In this document: positions 11,331 to 23,168 of the stretch, one piece after another
How positions within the stretch are numbered: the first letter of the stretch is position 1
How the letters are laid out: every line of letters starts with the position of its first letter
NCBI RefSeq assembly: GCF_036850765.1
Contig: NC_089490.1
Span: 132,894,522 to 132,958,521, forward strand
Direction of reading: 5' to 3'
Source: Saccopteryx bilineata
Taxonomy: Eukaryota > Chordata > Mammalia > Chiroptera > Emballonuridae
Length of the DNA: 64,000 nucleotides
Translations under genes and position numbers: made by a program
The notes under the pieces: generated by a model
What the model was told of the DNA's origin: nothing
Databases searched by the model: none
The model's input: the letters and a program-made list of their open reading frames with translations, nothing else

Positions 11331-11856
11331 GTCTTCTTTCTTCTTATCATCTCCCCTAATTACCTGGTGTCCTAGGGTAAAAAGTGGATCCAGGCAGAAG
11401 AGATTACAACATACATTCATTTGTCAAGCTTTTATCAAATATCTACTGAAACTAGCACAACCTAGGTCAGCAGTTTGGGTGTGCAAATGTGATCACATCT
11501 TTTCTCTTTTTCCAATTAATCATTCAAGTTCCCAGATGCTCAACTTAACAGGATGTCCATCTTCTCCCTCCTGTGGCATCTCTGGTTTGTCTAAGAGCAT
11601 CAGACACCTGCTCAATGTAAAATGCTAAGGTAGTCCTGTTTCTGCAAGGCAGAGAATCAGTGTCCCACTGACACTCTCTCATGGCCCGTTATTGCTGTTA
11701 AAACCAGCCCCACTCATACCTATGGATGCTCATCTGTTACATTGATGAGAAAAGAAAATCTTCTCTCCCCTTTAAATGACTTGATCATTTTGCTTGTCCA
11801 GATGCCCCATTAGTGGTAAATGTGCCTCAACTTAGGACTCCAAGTTCAGAGCTCTT

Positions 11857-12325
11857 TTATTTTTTTTATTTTATTTATTTTATTTTTTTATTTTTTATTT
11901 TTACAGAGACAGAGAGAGAGTCAGAGTGAGAGATAGACAGGGACAGACAGACAGGAACAGAGAGATGAGAAGCATCAATCATTAGTTTTTTGTTGCGCAT
12001 TGCAACACCTTAGTTGTTCATTGATTGCTTTCTCATATGTGCCCTGACCATGGGCCTTCAGCAGACCAAGTAACCCCTTGCTCGAGCCAGCGACCTTGGG
12101 TCCAAGCTGGAGAATTTTTACTCAAACCAGATGAGCCCATGCTTAAGCTGGTGACCTCGGGGTCTCGAACCTGGGTCTTCTGCATCCCAGTTCGATGCTC
12201 TATCCACTGCGCCACCGCCTGGTCAGGCTTTTTTTTTTATTTATTTTTATTTTTTATTTTTTATTTTTACAGAGACAGAGAGAGAGTCAGAGTGAGAGAT
12301 AGACAGGGACAGACAGACAGGAACC
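11857..12325 (-). mobile_element. Composite SINE: full copy joined to a partial tail copy
   Basis: A full CCTGACCAGGCGG-type SINE occupies 11857-12228. A second T-rich stretch plus the 'acagagacagagagagagtcagag' tail segment is repeated at 12229-12325. Outer flanks share cagagctc (about 11845 and 12327). This fits insertion of one SINE into the A-rich tail of an older, truncated one. Confidence 0.8.
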
Positions 12326-12329
12326 AGAG

Positions 12330-13470
12330 CTCATTTAATTCACACTTACATACTTGGGTGTTGTTCCAAAGTATGACACTGTTGTCAAGGGGGTTGGATC
12401 AGGAGGTGTTTCACAGCATTAGCTACTTCTAGGCTCCATCCCTCCCCTAGGAACCTAGACTCAGGCCACCTATTCAGTTTCTTCCCTATGGCTGTACACC
12501 ACTTAAATATTTTCCTGCCAGCATCAGTGTCATCAGAGAGTGTCAAATAATGTTGAACTTCAAAAGGAAAAGAACTGGTCTCAGTCCATTTGTTGACTAC
12601 CAAAAAGGCCTTTGAAAGCTTTGTAGACTTATTCATTTCATTTCCTCTTACCTCCTCTAAACAAGAAAAACCAGAGCTCTGCGACCGAGGGCCTTTCCAT
12701 GGAGTGGCAGCCTATCATGTGAATGAATGTGTTAAGTTCTGAATCCCCAGGCACCCCATCTACTAGATGAAGATAAAAGATGCAATCTGGCCTTCCAGGA
12801 ACACACAACCTGTAAATAAATAGACATTTTCTATGAAGTGTCATACATGAATATGCAGGCTGAGAAGTGTATGAAGGGTGCTAGGGAACCATAAAGGAGG
12901 GGTGCTTAAATCAACCAGGCAAAGCAGCAATCTAGTGACAGATCCTGTGCTGAGCTCAGAGTGCCCTTCTTGTCTGAGACTAATCCATTAGCTTCAAACA
13001 AACATGTGCACCTCGACTCACTTCTTAGTGGCTCTTTAACAGATCCTCATGATAATGGTAGAGAGGTCCCCCCAGGGCTGGGACTAAGGTAAAAAACATA
13101 TAAGATTGCACCAATAGTCTCAGTAATCACATACTTCCACACAAACACATTATTTTCAAAATAAAAATTTCGAAACAAAAGATGGTAGTTACTAGCACAT
13201 ATTAGAATTTTACAAGAATAATCAACTCAAGAGATTGAAGATTAAGAAAAGGGAGGTGGTAAACAATGGTCTGGGGTCCTTGAAAAAATAACAGAAGATG
13301 GAATTGAAGACTTACTATAAGGAATTGGGATCTGAGAGAAGAAGGGACTCTTCTTTGTAAGGAGAGTGAAAAGAAATGAATGTAGAGACAGGTAGGTCTA
13401 AGGATTTAGCGGGGGCAAAGTTTATCTGGTGACTTCTGTCATAAATACTGTAAAGGCAAAACTAATGCTA
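12330..13470. other. Unique or unrecognised sequence
   Basis: No repeat or gene was recognised. Minus-strand frames at 12385-12636 and 12638-12844 have no known domain. Confidence 0.35.
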
Positions 13471-13475
13471 AGGAC

Positions 13476-14258
13476 AGAATGTATCTCCTGGAAAGTCATA
13501 AATTGGAGCTTTACCCCCACTGTGATGGTATTAAGAGGTAGGGCTTTTGCGAGGCGATTAGGTCATGGAGGTGGAGCCCTCATGATAGGATTAGCGCTTT
13601 TATAAGAAGAGACAGGAGAGAAGGCAGCCATTGACAAACCACGAAGAGTCTTTTAATAAACACAGAATCTGAAGGGATTAACAAGTACAAATTGGTAGTT
13701 ACAAAACAGTCACAGGATGTAATTAATGTTCAGCATAGCGACTATAGTCAATAATATTGAAATAACGATGCACGGTGTCAGGTGGGTACTGGACTTACCG
13801 GGGGGTGACTTTGTAAGTTATATAAATGCCTAACCACTATGCTGCATGGCTGAACCTAACATAATATTGCATGTAAACTGTAATTGAAAAGTTTAAAAAG
13901 AAATGTAAAACAACAACAACAAAACAGGAATCTGTCAACATACTGAACTTCCTAGCTTCCAAAACTATGAGAAAGAAGTGTTTTTTTGCGGGAAAGTAAA
14001 GGGTAAAAGGGGTCAAGTATATGGTGATGGAAGATTTGACTTTGTGTTGTGGGCACATAACCTATATAACAGATGACATATCATAGAACTGTACACTCAA
14101 GACCTATGTAATCTTATTAACCAATGTCACCTCAATAAATTTAATTTAAAAAGAAAGCAATAGTTAAATGATAAAAACAAAACAAAACACATGTTGTTGT
14201 TTAAGTCACCCAGTCTGTGGTATTTTTGCTATAGCAACCCAAACTGATTAAGATAGTT
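13476..14258 (+). repeat. MaLR-type LTR fragments, interrupted
   Basis: The part at 13476-13640 ('ggtattaagaggtagggc...ttaggtcatggaggtgg') and the end at 14186-14258 ('ttgtttaagtcacccagtctgtgg') match the body and 3' end of MST/MLT1-type MaLR LTRs. The material between them is L1-like. Confidence 0.65.
13650..14160 (+). mobile_element. LINE-1 3' UTR fragment
   Basis: 'acaaattggtagttacaaaacagtca', 'gtactggacttaccgggggg' and 'caataaatttaatttaaaaag' follow the 3' UTR and tail of mammalian L1 elements. It is 5'-truncated and non-coding. Confidence 0.65.
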
Positions 14259-14402
14259 ATTAGCAGAGAAAAAGGGAAATGTGGGAAAGATATGAAATAG
14301 TTTTTGTGCTGAGGAGAATAAAAATTACATTAGGAAAGCATAGTAACCTTGTTGAATGGATCTTAAATGTCCATTTGATGTTGGAGATCAAGAATTTAAA
14401 GG

Positions 14403-14550
14403 GCCTGCCTTGACCGAATAGCTCGATTGGTTGGAGCGTTGTTCCCACAGCACAGAAGTTGTGGGTTTGATCCCCTGTCAGGGCACATAGAGGAACAGAT
14501 TGATGTTCCTGTCTCTCTCACTCTCAAGTTAAAGAGAGAGAAAGAGAGAG
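14403..14550 (+). mobile_element. Short tRNA-derived SINE
   Basis: The head is 'cctgccttgaccgaatagctcgattggttgg' with a 'gggtttgatcccc' B box. A perfect 12-bp duplication agaatttaaagg flanks it (14391-14402 and 14551-14562). Confidence 0.9.
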
Positions 14551-14569
14551 AGAATTTAAAGGACCACCG

Positions 14570-15480
14570 ATCTACCAACTTGTGTAACTTTTCTTCCACT
14601 ATGTCCAAGGCACCAGTGTAAGTTGAAACAAAGCAAGTTGTTGGACTCCTCCAGGCCAGAGTGTCACAGAAGAACAATGCTGGGACAGTGAGAGGATGTG
14701 AGAGAATGTGACTGTGATGCTGAACATGTCATCTGACCAAGATATCCCCTTTACTCCTTATATGTCCACTACTGGACAGCCTAATACTCTAAACTCATGA
14801 TTGGAAGCCAGATTAACCACATTCTGATGGAAATTTATGACCCGCAGGAGGGCATACTTTGAGAGAACAAGACATTCCTGACAATAGAAACACGTAACAA
14901 GGATTTCTCTCCCTTTTAAGCCTTTCAAGGATGTTTATAGTCATATTCAGAACACAAAGAAGATGATTCCATTTCTCATAAGCACATAATCATCCATGTT
15001 TTTCTCAAAAGAGCTGGGCATGTTTTCCAAAGATGATATTGTTCATCTCATTGGTAGCAATGAGAGAAGAATGTGAACTGATCATTTTAAAGTGGGGAAA
15101 TTGAGCATTGAGATAACTTGCCTATTGGTATCAACCAAAGTAGTTACTGAGATGGAAAAAGAGCTGGACATTCAGCTTTGTAGTTTCCATGGAGAAATAT
15201 TCAGAGAATTCCAACCAAACGGATGCTGAGCTTACATTCTATTCCTAAAGATACACACGGACCACATTCATCAAGGCTTGCAAATCTTTCAAAGGGATGA
15301 ATTTGGTGGGGGCATGAAAGAGAAGAGAATGTTAGTTTGATTTTGGAAAGCAGCCCATCTCACCTTGGCATTTGCTTGGTGGAGGTTTTCTATAATGCCA
15401 TGTCAGTCTATCCCATCAATCATTACTTTTACCCACTCTGTCCTCTCTTTTTCTTCTACTATACAAGTTTGACTTAATGC
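14570..15480. other. Unique or unrecognised sequence
   Basis: No repeat, gene or signal was recognised between the SINEs at 14403 and 15485. Confidence 0.35.
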
Positions 15481-15484
15481 CTTA

Positions 15485-15865
15485 GTTTTTTTTATTTTAC
15501 TTTTGTGACAGAAACAGAGAAGAGACAGAGAGAAGGACAGATAGGGATACACAGATAGGACGGGAGAGAGATGAGAAGCATCAGTTCTTTGTTGCATCTC
15601 CTTAGTTGTTTGTGATTGCTTTCTCATATGTGTCTTGACAGGAGGGAGGCTACAGCAGAGTGAGTGACCCATTGCTCAAGCCAGCAACTTTGGGCTTCAA
15701 GTCAGTGACCTTCAGGCTCAAGCCAGTGAACTTTGGGCTCAAGCCAGTGACCCTGCGCTCAAGCTGGTGAGCCCGCGCTCAAACCGGAGACCTTGGGGTT
15801 TTGAACCTGGGTCCTCTGCATTCCAGTCTGATGCTCTATCCACTGTGACACTGCCTTGTCAGGCT
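15485..15865 (-). mobile_element. CCTGACCAGGCGG-type SINE
   Basis: It has a T-rich end, the 'gacagagagaaggacagata' tail, repeated 'aagccagtgacctt' units in the body and a 'ccactgtgacactgccttgtcagg' head on the minus strand. The body holds more of the short CAAGCCAGTGA units than other copies. Confidence 0.85.
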
Positions 15866-15869
15866 TAAC

Positions 15870-16855
15870 TTCTCCCTCTTCCCAAAAGCTGTTTCCTGAG
15901 ATTTTGCCATGGTGATCTCTCCTTGTGATACTTAATTGTCCTCAATGCTTATGCTTATTATTAAAAGGCAAACATCTGCATTCCTTCCACCGTGTGTTTG
16001 GAGGTGAGGTATACTAAGCAACATGCTGAGAAATGCTCTTATTTAAACAAACAAAGCCTTGATTTGTAGAGTTTGCCAACTTCCATGGTGTAAATGCTCA
16101 TCATGATTAATTCCCAGCTGCCAACATAACGGCACACCAGTTTGGGAAAGAATGTGCATACTGGGTTTTAGTGAGCAGGTGCAAGTAGATCCAGCATTAG
16201 AAATTCTGTGCCTCTTCAAATTTTCTTAGTCTCCCTAATCTCTTGGATTCACAATTGCTCTCAGCTGTTATTACTGACTAACATGGGCTGCCTGGTTTTA
16301 TCAACTGAGGTTGACAAGATGCCTGTCCTTAGTAACCTATTTAAAATCGACAATCACAATTCATGTGACATTCCTAATCCTCATACCATGTTCTAATTTC
16401 CCCAGAGCACTGAAAACTTTCTTCTGTATTATATAATTTACTCATTCATTAGATTTATTGTTTTTTTATCTGTCTCCTTCAAATTGAATGCTGCCTCCAA
16501 GGGAGCAGGGATTTTTTTCCTGTTTTAATGATGTACTCCAAATCCTTTGACAGAGGTGGTGCTCAGTAAGTACTGTATTTGTTGAATGAATGAATGAATG
16601 AATGAATGAGAGATATAGATTCTACTCTCTCACTTCCCACCAACAACCTAGGATGGTGCAGATAATGCTGACTAAATAAAACCCCTGTTGGCTGATTACT
16701 TCTAAGAAATTTGAGAGTGAGTCCTTGACAACCAAAGTGGAAACAGTTTCCATTAGACCCTGAAAATGCTCTCACTCAACAAGAACACAATTCTTCAGCA
16801 GGAAATTCAGTGCCTTCTCAGTACCAGAGAGCTTGATAAGCAGTTCTCTGATAAA
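15870..16855. other. Unique sequence with a short TGAA microsatellite
   Basis: Mostly unrecognised sequence. A (TGAA)n run of about six units lies at 16583-16609. Confidence 0.5.
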
Positions 16856-16861
16856 CAGTTC

Positions 16862-17315
16862 TTCTTCTTACTCTTTTATTGATTAATTTAGAGAGACAGG
16901 GAGACAGAGAGAAGCATTCATTTGTTGTTCCACTTAGTTGTGCGTTCATTGGTCACTTACTGTATGTGCCCTGACCAGGGGTCAGACCCATAACCAGAGG
17001 CAGATTTAATGGTGGGCGCACTGAACACATGCCCTGGGACCCGACTTCTGAAGGGCCTTGCAAAACCCCAACTTTACACTTTTTTTAATGACACCAAATT
17101 TGGTTTCATATGTGCAATTTTAACATTAATAGTACATAATATTTTTTATTTATTTAAAAATATGGTTAACATGCATTTTTATTTTCTGTCTCTTTTTTTT
17201 AAGGGGCCCAATATTTTCTTCTGCGCTTGAGGCATCAATGGACTTTAATCCACCTCTGCCCACAACCTTGGTGTTTCAGGACGATGCTCTAACCCACTGA
17301 GCTAACTGGCCAGGG
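16862..17315 (-). mobile_element. Older VES-like SINE interrupted by a MITE
   Basis: On the minus strand the head 'CCCTGGCCAGTTAGCTCAGTGGG' is at 17290-17315. The body is broken at 16995-17258 and resumes to a tail near 16862. Shared 'aaacagttctt' flanks (about 16853 and 17323) fit a target duplication. Confidence 0.8.
16995..17258. mobile_element. Non-autonomous hAT-like MITE (264 bp)
   Basis: The ends are imperfect inverted repeats: CAGAGGCAGATTTAATGG and, reverse-complemented, CAGAGGTGGATTAAAG. The 8-bp flanks cccataac (16987-16994) and cccacaac (17259-17266) differ at one base. It inserted into the SINE at 16862-17315. Confidence 0.8.
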
Positions 17316-17867
17316 TGTGACAAACAGTTCTTATTTGCAGTGTGATTAAAACATGATCTGAACCTTCCCACAAATGGGAGAATTCATTAAGGTTGCATCA
17401 ATTTAAATCTGTTTTCAGGAAGAAAAACCACCTGTCATCCTTAAAACTCATTTGGATTTACATACTGAACAGTTCAATCCTGCAGTCTGCCTGCAGCTGA
17501 AACTGATTGGGTCAAGTCATGGGATGCTGAACGGGATACACACACAGCCTCCATAGAACATCAGTGGAGGGCTTGGAAGCAGGAGGGCTGTGTTTCCTTC
17601 AGGTAAGAGCCTGCAAGATGAGGGGTGCCCTCGGGACAGATGGATGATTTTTGTTTTGAGATTTTTATATTTATTCCAATGCAACACTTATTGAAGATCT
17701 TCTATTTGCCTAGTGCCTTGACATGCGTGGGGGAAAAGATTATGATCTCAGTTTTACAGATGAAACTCAGACTGAAGCTCTGAAGTGCTTACTTATAGCT
17801 ACATAAAAGCCATATTAAAAACTAGAGGCTTAAAACAACTACTTATCCACTTTTCTTCCCCTCCCCC

Positions 17868-18228
17868 TTTTTTTTCCGAAGCTGGAAACGGGGAGAGACG
17901 GTCAGACAGACTCCCACATACGCCCGACCGGGATCCACCAGGCACGCCCACCAGGGGGCGATGCTCTGCCCCTCCTGGGCGTCGCTCTGTCACAACCAGA
18001 GCCACTCCAGCTCCTGGGGCAGAGGCCAAGGAGCCATTTCCAGCGCCCGGGCCATCTTTGCTCCAATGGAGCCTCAGCTGTGGGAGGGGAAGAGAGAGAC
18101 AGAGAGGAAAGAGAGGGGGAGGGGTGGAGAAGCAGATGGGCGCTTCTCCTGTGTGCCCTGGCCAGGAATTGAACCCGGGACCTCTGCACGCCAGGCCGAC
18201 GCTCTACCACTGAGCCAACCAGCCAGGG
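17868..18228 (-). mobile_element. VES-like SINE (long form)
   Basis: The minus strand starts CCCTGGCTGGTTGGCTCAGTGG, with a 'GGTTCAATTCC' B box, the 'agcgccca...gcttctcc' segment and a CG-rich body ending in a short A tail. It is about 360 bp, the same type as 21514, 23169 and 38965. Confidence 0.9.
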
Positions 18229-18233
18229 TCCCT

Positions 18234-18561
18234 CTTTTTTTTATTGAGAGGAGGGGAGGCAGAGAGACAAGCTCCCCCATGTACCCCAACTGGGATCCAC
18301 CTGGCAAGCTCCCTACAGGGCGATGTTCTACCCATCTGGGTCAGCTGCTCTGTTGCTTGACAACCAAGCTGTTTCAGCGCATGAGGCGAGGCCATGCCAT
18401 GGAGCCATCCTCAGCACCAGGGCCAACTTGCATGAACCACTCTAGCCATGGCTGCGGAGAGAAGCAGATGGGTGCTTCTCCCATGTGCCCTGACCAGGAA
18501 TCAAACCCAGGACCTCCACACACCAAGCCAATGCTCTTCCGCTGAACCAACTGGCCAGAGC
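18234..18561 (-). mobile_element. Diverged VES-like SINE
   Basis: It lies directly beside the previous SINE in the same orientation. It matches the same body and head ('ccgctgaaccaactggccagagcc') with more substitutions, so it is an older copy. Confidence 0.85.
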
Positions 18562-18569
18562 CTACTTTC

Positions 18570-19709
18570 TAATTTTCTTACCAGCACTTTATGCGGGGCT
18601 CAGATAATTGACTCTCATTCTCACCTGGACTCCCTTCTGCGTCTCTGTCATCTGCTGGGTGTTCTGGCCATTGACTGGGTTAATGGGGGCACCTAGGTTA
18701 TGTGTCCTGGTTGGCCCATGCCACACTGTTCCATTCTTGCTCTCACTGGTGTGTAGCTACTTGACCTGGGTGTTCTGAGAACCACTATCAGCCAAGTCTT
18801 GGGTGCCCCTAATAAGAAGGAGAAGAAGGGAGGAGGGAAAAGAGACAGAGAGACAGCTGGAGTCATGAAAGAGGGCAAATCATGAACCCCAAAAAGGAAA
18901 GAGTTGGAATTGGTTCCATGTGGCAATTTGCATTTTATACAAAATCTTCATATCCATTATTTGAGCTTTCCAGCAATTTGGGAGACAGATAGTATTGACC
19001 CCATCTTTTAAATGAGGAAACTGATACTCAAAAAGGCTTCAGTGTTTTCACCAAGATTGCAGAGCTAGTAAATGGCAGACAGGACTTCCACTCAGCCCTC
19101 CCAGTTTCTCACCTGTACTCTCCATTGCATTGTACATGGCTTGTTAGGGAGAGGTCGGGAAAAGGCCACCCACATTGTGGCAAGAGTCATCAACAGTGTC
19201 ATATGGCACTCAAGATTAGGAACAGCTGTTCATTTGTTGCCCATATATGCATTAAACCATTGTTTGGTGACCATTATGGTCCAAAAAAAGGGAAGGCCAT
19301 CAACAGTCAATTATAATAGTAAGATAATTGTAACTTTGGAGGGTCGGGTTCTAGGAGAGTAAATTAAGGACAAACACCTAGTCTAGTTTGGGGACAGTCA
19401 GATAAATTTCCTGGAGGAGATGTCATCCAATTGAAGGATGTCTAAAAGGACAAACAGGAGAGGGTTGGCCAGGTGGGAAGGCGTTAGAAGAACATGCAAG
19501 AAACAGGGCAACTGAAAGTACATAATGTGTGTTTCAGAGCTGACTCTGGAGAGGAAAGCAAAGTTCCCATTCACTGACTTTGTAATCCAACTAAAAGCAC
19601 TGGACTTCAGCCTGAGAAATGACAAGTTTTGATGTGCATCTTAGACTGATCACTCCATCTGAGGTATGAAAAATGCATTGGCCAGGGGCAGTACTAGAAG
19701 CAGGGAAAC
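18570..19709. other. Unique sequence with a MIR-like remnant
   Basis: A MIR-like core and tail ('aaatgaggaaactgatactcaaaaagg...gcagagctagtaaatggcag') is visible at about 18950-19085. Nothing else was recognised. Confidence 0.45.
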
Positions 19710-19715
19710 CAGGTG

Positions 19716-20143
19716 TGCCGCGGACCAGCGCAGCTTCCAAATAACAGTGCGGAATTAAGGAAACACACTTTGTCAGAACAAAACCGATGGGACTGGGAGG
19801 ACTCCTCAAACTGCCTGGCAGCATCTGAGTGCCTCACAGCCCCAGTTCGATTTATTATATGGACCTATGCAAATCAAGGACCCTGATACAAAGTTGCACA
19901 TCAAAGGCTAAGACAGGAACTCTCCCAAGGCAAAAACAGGATACATTAGTGAAATTTACAAACATCTGAAACAAACAGAGTCAGAGGAAGGGTATGTATA
20001 TTGCTTCCTGCAACCCAAGGAAGGAAGTGGAGTGGGTGCAAACACTCAGCATCAAAGCCAAATATGGAGATGGAGGGGGTAGAACTTAGCCCCCTGCCAA
20101 GCCTCAATCTATAATGGCTTTTTGCCATTACCGGTCCACAACA
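19716..20143 (-). repeat. 3' LTR of class II provirus (428 bp)
   Basis: It has the same length and is 425/428 identical to the 5' LTR by direct comparison. It starts TGTTGTGGACCGG on the minus strand. The polypurine tract lies immediately before it. Confidence 0.95.
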
Positions 20144-20162
20144 TATCCCCCTTTTCTTTTTA
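20144..20162 (-). promoter_or_regulatory. Polypurine tract
   Basis: The minus strand reads AAAAAGAAAAGGGGGATA directly before the 3' LTR. This is the expected site and composition for plus-strand DNA priming. Confidence 0.85.
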
Positions 20163-20749
20163 ATTTGTGTGCTGAGATTTGCACTCATCTGATTTTCTAA
20201 TTTGAAGGCAGATGGAAAAAATACAAAACAAACACAAAATTAGTATAGCCAATGCTAACAGATACCCAAAACAAGTATACCAATACATCACAGTGATCAA
20301 AGCCTTTAAGCAAACTCTTTAAGCTAATACAACAAGAATCTATAAAAGAGTAATGTCCTTAAAGTGTTCACCAAGTCCAAGTGGGCACCAACACCATTCC
20401 AAATCTCTGCAAATGCAACCCAACCCCAGTTCAGTCCATCAAAAATTGTCACAAGAGCAGGAGTCCAGGAAAAGTCCACTTTCAGGAGAAGTCCTCATGG
20501 CACTGAAATTGCCGTCACACTTCCACACTCTGCAGTTAGCGTCAAAGTCCCAATGACCACTTCTCCCAGGTGGCAATGACCCAGGTAGACTGGAAAAGCC
20601 ATCTGCAGCATGCATGAAGACGGAGCTTCCGTTTTCCTCAAATTGGAAAGATGAACCCAGGGGTCCTATACTGGAGCTTTACAGCCATGGAGTGGTGAGG
20701 AGAACCTTGGGATACACTAAGCTGGGTGGCAGAGGTAAATTTGTAAATT

Positions 20750-21290
20750 GGCAAAAAAGGAAAAAAGGAGCTCTGAATTAGGAGTAGGTCCTAGCCTAAA
20801 CTATGAGTGGGGCATTGAGGCAGGAGGAATAAAAGAAAGACTATATATTAATCAAAGCAGCAGAAAACAGGACTATCAATACCCACAACAGAGATCTTCG
20901 AGGGAAGAATAAAAAACCTGAATATTCAGGCAAGACCTAGTTAAATGACCCTTGTGTAAATGAGACCAGTCTACCAGCTACTTGGAAGAAATACCCCAGG
21001 CTCGTCCACAGTGTCGAAGATGGGGCCGATGGCTCTGGGCACCTTTTAGCCTTCAGTGGCAAATCCCAGTATTCTGGGCAAGGTTAGGTCACAGGTGGCT
21101 GGAGCAGGGCTGGAAGAGACTGAACCCTCCCTTAGAGGAGTGAGGGGGAAGCCTACCTTCCAGTGTGTCCCTTCTTCCTCACAGCAAAGGCATGTAAGCC
21201 TGGCAGGCTTTGGCTTAAATGACCATCCTTTCCACTATTGAAGCAGGGCCCTGATGAAGTTCCAGTTGGAGCGTTGGAGCCTCTGAGGGC
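20750..21290 (-). pseudogene. Possible class I (gammaretrovirus-like) gag nucleocapsid-protease remnant
   Basis: The minus strand contains a zinc-knuckle-like string (GPCFNSGKDGHLSQS), a second Cys-rich string in another frame, and then protease-like strings: VAGRLVSF, SKISVVGID and QCPTHSLG. Their order and spacing resemble the nucleocapsid and protease of class I ERVs, but several frame changes and stops are needed and the DTG is not intact. The call is by motif memory and is weak. It would be foreign material in the 3' half of a class II provirus. Confidence 0.35.
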
Positions 21291-21508
21291 GTATGCCAAG
21301 AGCTAGTATTTTACCTGATCTCCTTTGGGCTTTTTCGGCCTCTTGGTACCTTAAAAGCCATGCTCAGAAGATCTCGCCGAGGAGCTTGAGAGTCCCTATC
21401 TGCCTATATATCTGGAGCTATTCAGAAAAGAACAAAACAGTGTCATTAGCTGGAATCAAATAAAAGTAAAAAAAAGGGTAGTAGTTTGCAGGACAAAAAT
21501 TTGGGCAT

Positions 21509-21513
<5 letters not shown>

Positions 21514-21544
<31 letters not shown>

Positions 21545-21927
21545 CCATTTTTCTGAAGCTGGAAACAGGGAGAGACAGTCAGACAGACTCCCGCATGCGC
21601 CCGACCGGGATCCACCCGGCACGCCCACCAGGGGCGACGCTCTGCCCCCCAGGGGGCGATGCTCTGCCCATCCTGGGCGTCGCCATATTGCGACCAGAGC
21701 CACTCTAGCGCCTGAGGCAGAGGCCACAGAGCCATGCCCAGCGCCCGGGCCATCTTTGCTCCCATGGAGCCTTGGCTGCGGGAGGGGAAGAGAGAGACAG
21801 AGAGGAAAGCGCGGCGGAGGGGTGGAGAAGCAAATGGGCGCTTCTCCTATGTGCCCTGGCCGGGAATCGAACCCGGGTCCTCCGCACGCTAGGCCGACGC
21901 TCTACCGCTGAGCCAACCGGCCAGGGC
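21514..21927 (-). mobile_element. VES-like SINE inserted in the env-position region
   Basis: A full-length copy with a long uninterrupted A tail (minus strand). The flanks tgggcatctctt (21502-21513) and ttggcatctctt (21928-21939) differ at one base. Only one or two differences from the copy at 23169 were seen in the body. Confidence 0.95.
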
Positions 21928-21940
21928 TTGGCATCTCTTA

Positions 21941-22045
21941 TACATCAGCATTCAAGATAAACTGTTTGAAGTAAAAAGCATAACAGGGTAGACCTGCAGG
22001 AGCTCCAGGACATGACTCCCCCCCCCTTTCTTTTTATATTATTTA
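21941..22045 (-). pseudogene. Second, diverged copy of an integrase C-terminal segment
   Basis: The minus strand here aligns by eye at roughly 70% with 23068-23150 of the same provirus: a purine tract, 'GGGGA-TCATG', 'CTCCTGCA', 'TTATGCT', and an end at 'CTGATGTA'. The frame is broken by a stop. It lies downstream of the real integrase end, where env would be, which suggests recombination with another element. Confidence 0.5.
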
Positions 22046-23168
22046 CAGTTGAATCACACTTTACAATATTTTGACTTCAAATATTGCAAGAAATTCTTGA
22101 CTTTGTTAACTTTTAACAAAAATAGAGTAAAAGCACCTCCAAACAATATTCCCACACTTATCAAAACACCCCCTTAACATTAATTAACAGGCACTTCAGA
22201 GAGTACATATCAAAACTGAAAAATCCCATTGTGATCTTCATTATTCTTCTACAGCAAAAAAAGTCTTTACACCTTTATTATGTAAATCTATGCTGCTTCA
22301 AGCCTTTCACTTGCGGCCTGGAGCAGCCTGGCCAAACCAGCAAGTCTTTTGGATCCAAAATGAGCGCGCTTTACTTATTCCAAACAAAATTATATTTATA
22401 TAGGGAAATGAAATTATTCCCGTTTTGTTTTCAATACTACAGCCGGCACTTCCAAAACTATTATCATCATTACTTTTCATGTAAGGATTTAATTCAGGCC
22501 TTATAAACAAAAACACTTAGACATTAAACAAAGACTTCACATACAATCACACAAATCAAGAGTGAAACCCGGGGTTTTAGAGATTGAACTATGGCCTGCT
22601 TGATCTTAAGTAGGGCTACCTTAATAGGAACGTAATAAGGATATATACTAAACAGAGATCTCTCTCGAAAAATCTCAAGACGGCCGTATGAGATTTCTAT
22701 TCAGCAATACCCAAATCAGGCCCCCCTTTCGCCCTCTTTTCAAGCAATGGATCAGGAAAATAAAGTGATCTAAAATATTTAAAAAATTAGATAATAATTG
22801 AGAAAGGGAAGAGAGCATAGTAAGTCTTATGCAATTGCTCTTGTAAAGTGAGTCTCTCATCTAGAATCATGGTGTCTCATCAGTCATTCAGGGATCCACC
22901 GAGGAGCTTCAGCAGACCTAGGAAAAACACACACATATCCTCGGCCCCATAAGAGAACAGGGTCTGGCCCTTGCCAGATTCCTGTGAGTGGGTCCCTCCA
23001 TCGCACTTCAGGGAAGGCTTTCCTTGCAGGGTTCCAGAGTCTCTCTGCTGCTGAATGACCCTGTACATCAGTATTCAAAAAATTTAAAGTGAAAAGAGCA
23101 TGACAAAGAAGATTTGCAGGAGTTTGAGGGTATAATTCCCCTTTTTAAATTTTTTCCAATTGGTTTTT

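Noticed and set aside
11857..12228. Assignment of the SINE to the Rhinolophus Rhin-1 family
   Set aside because: The head and body do not match the Rhin-1 type as I know it, so the horseshoe-bat assignment was dropped.
12385..12844. Two adjacent minus-strand frames in unique sequence
   Set aside because: No domain, splice signals or similarity could be recognised, and lengths of 68-83 codons are within chance.
15700..15790. Repeated CAAGCCAGTGA units resembling a short direct-repeat array
   Set aside because: They are the internal repeats of the SINE body, present in many copies here. They are not a CRISPR or regulatory array.
21486..21911. Long open frames of 100-140 codons on both strands
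   Set aside because: They lie within a CG-rich SINE and recur at 17785-18213, 23236-23553 and 38889-39395. They are repeat-derived, not genes.
20353..22860. Possible env gene of the class II provirus
   Set aside because: Short frames on either strand show no signal peptide, furin site or transmembrane-subunit motif.
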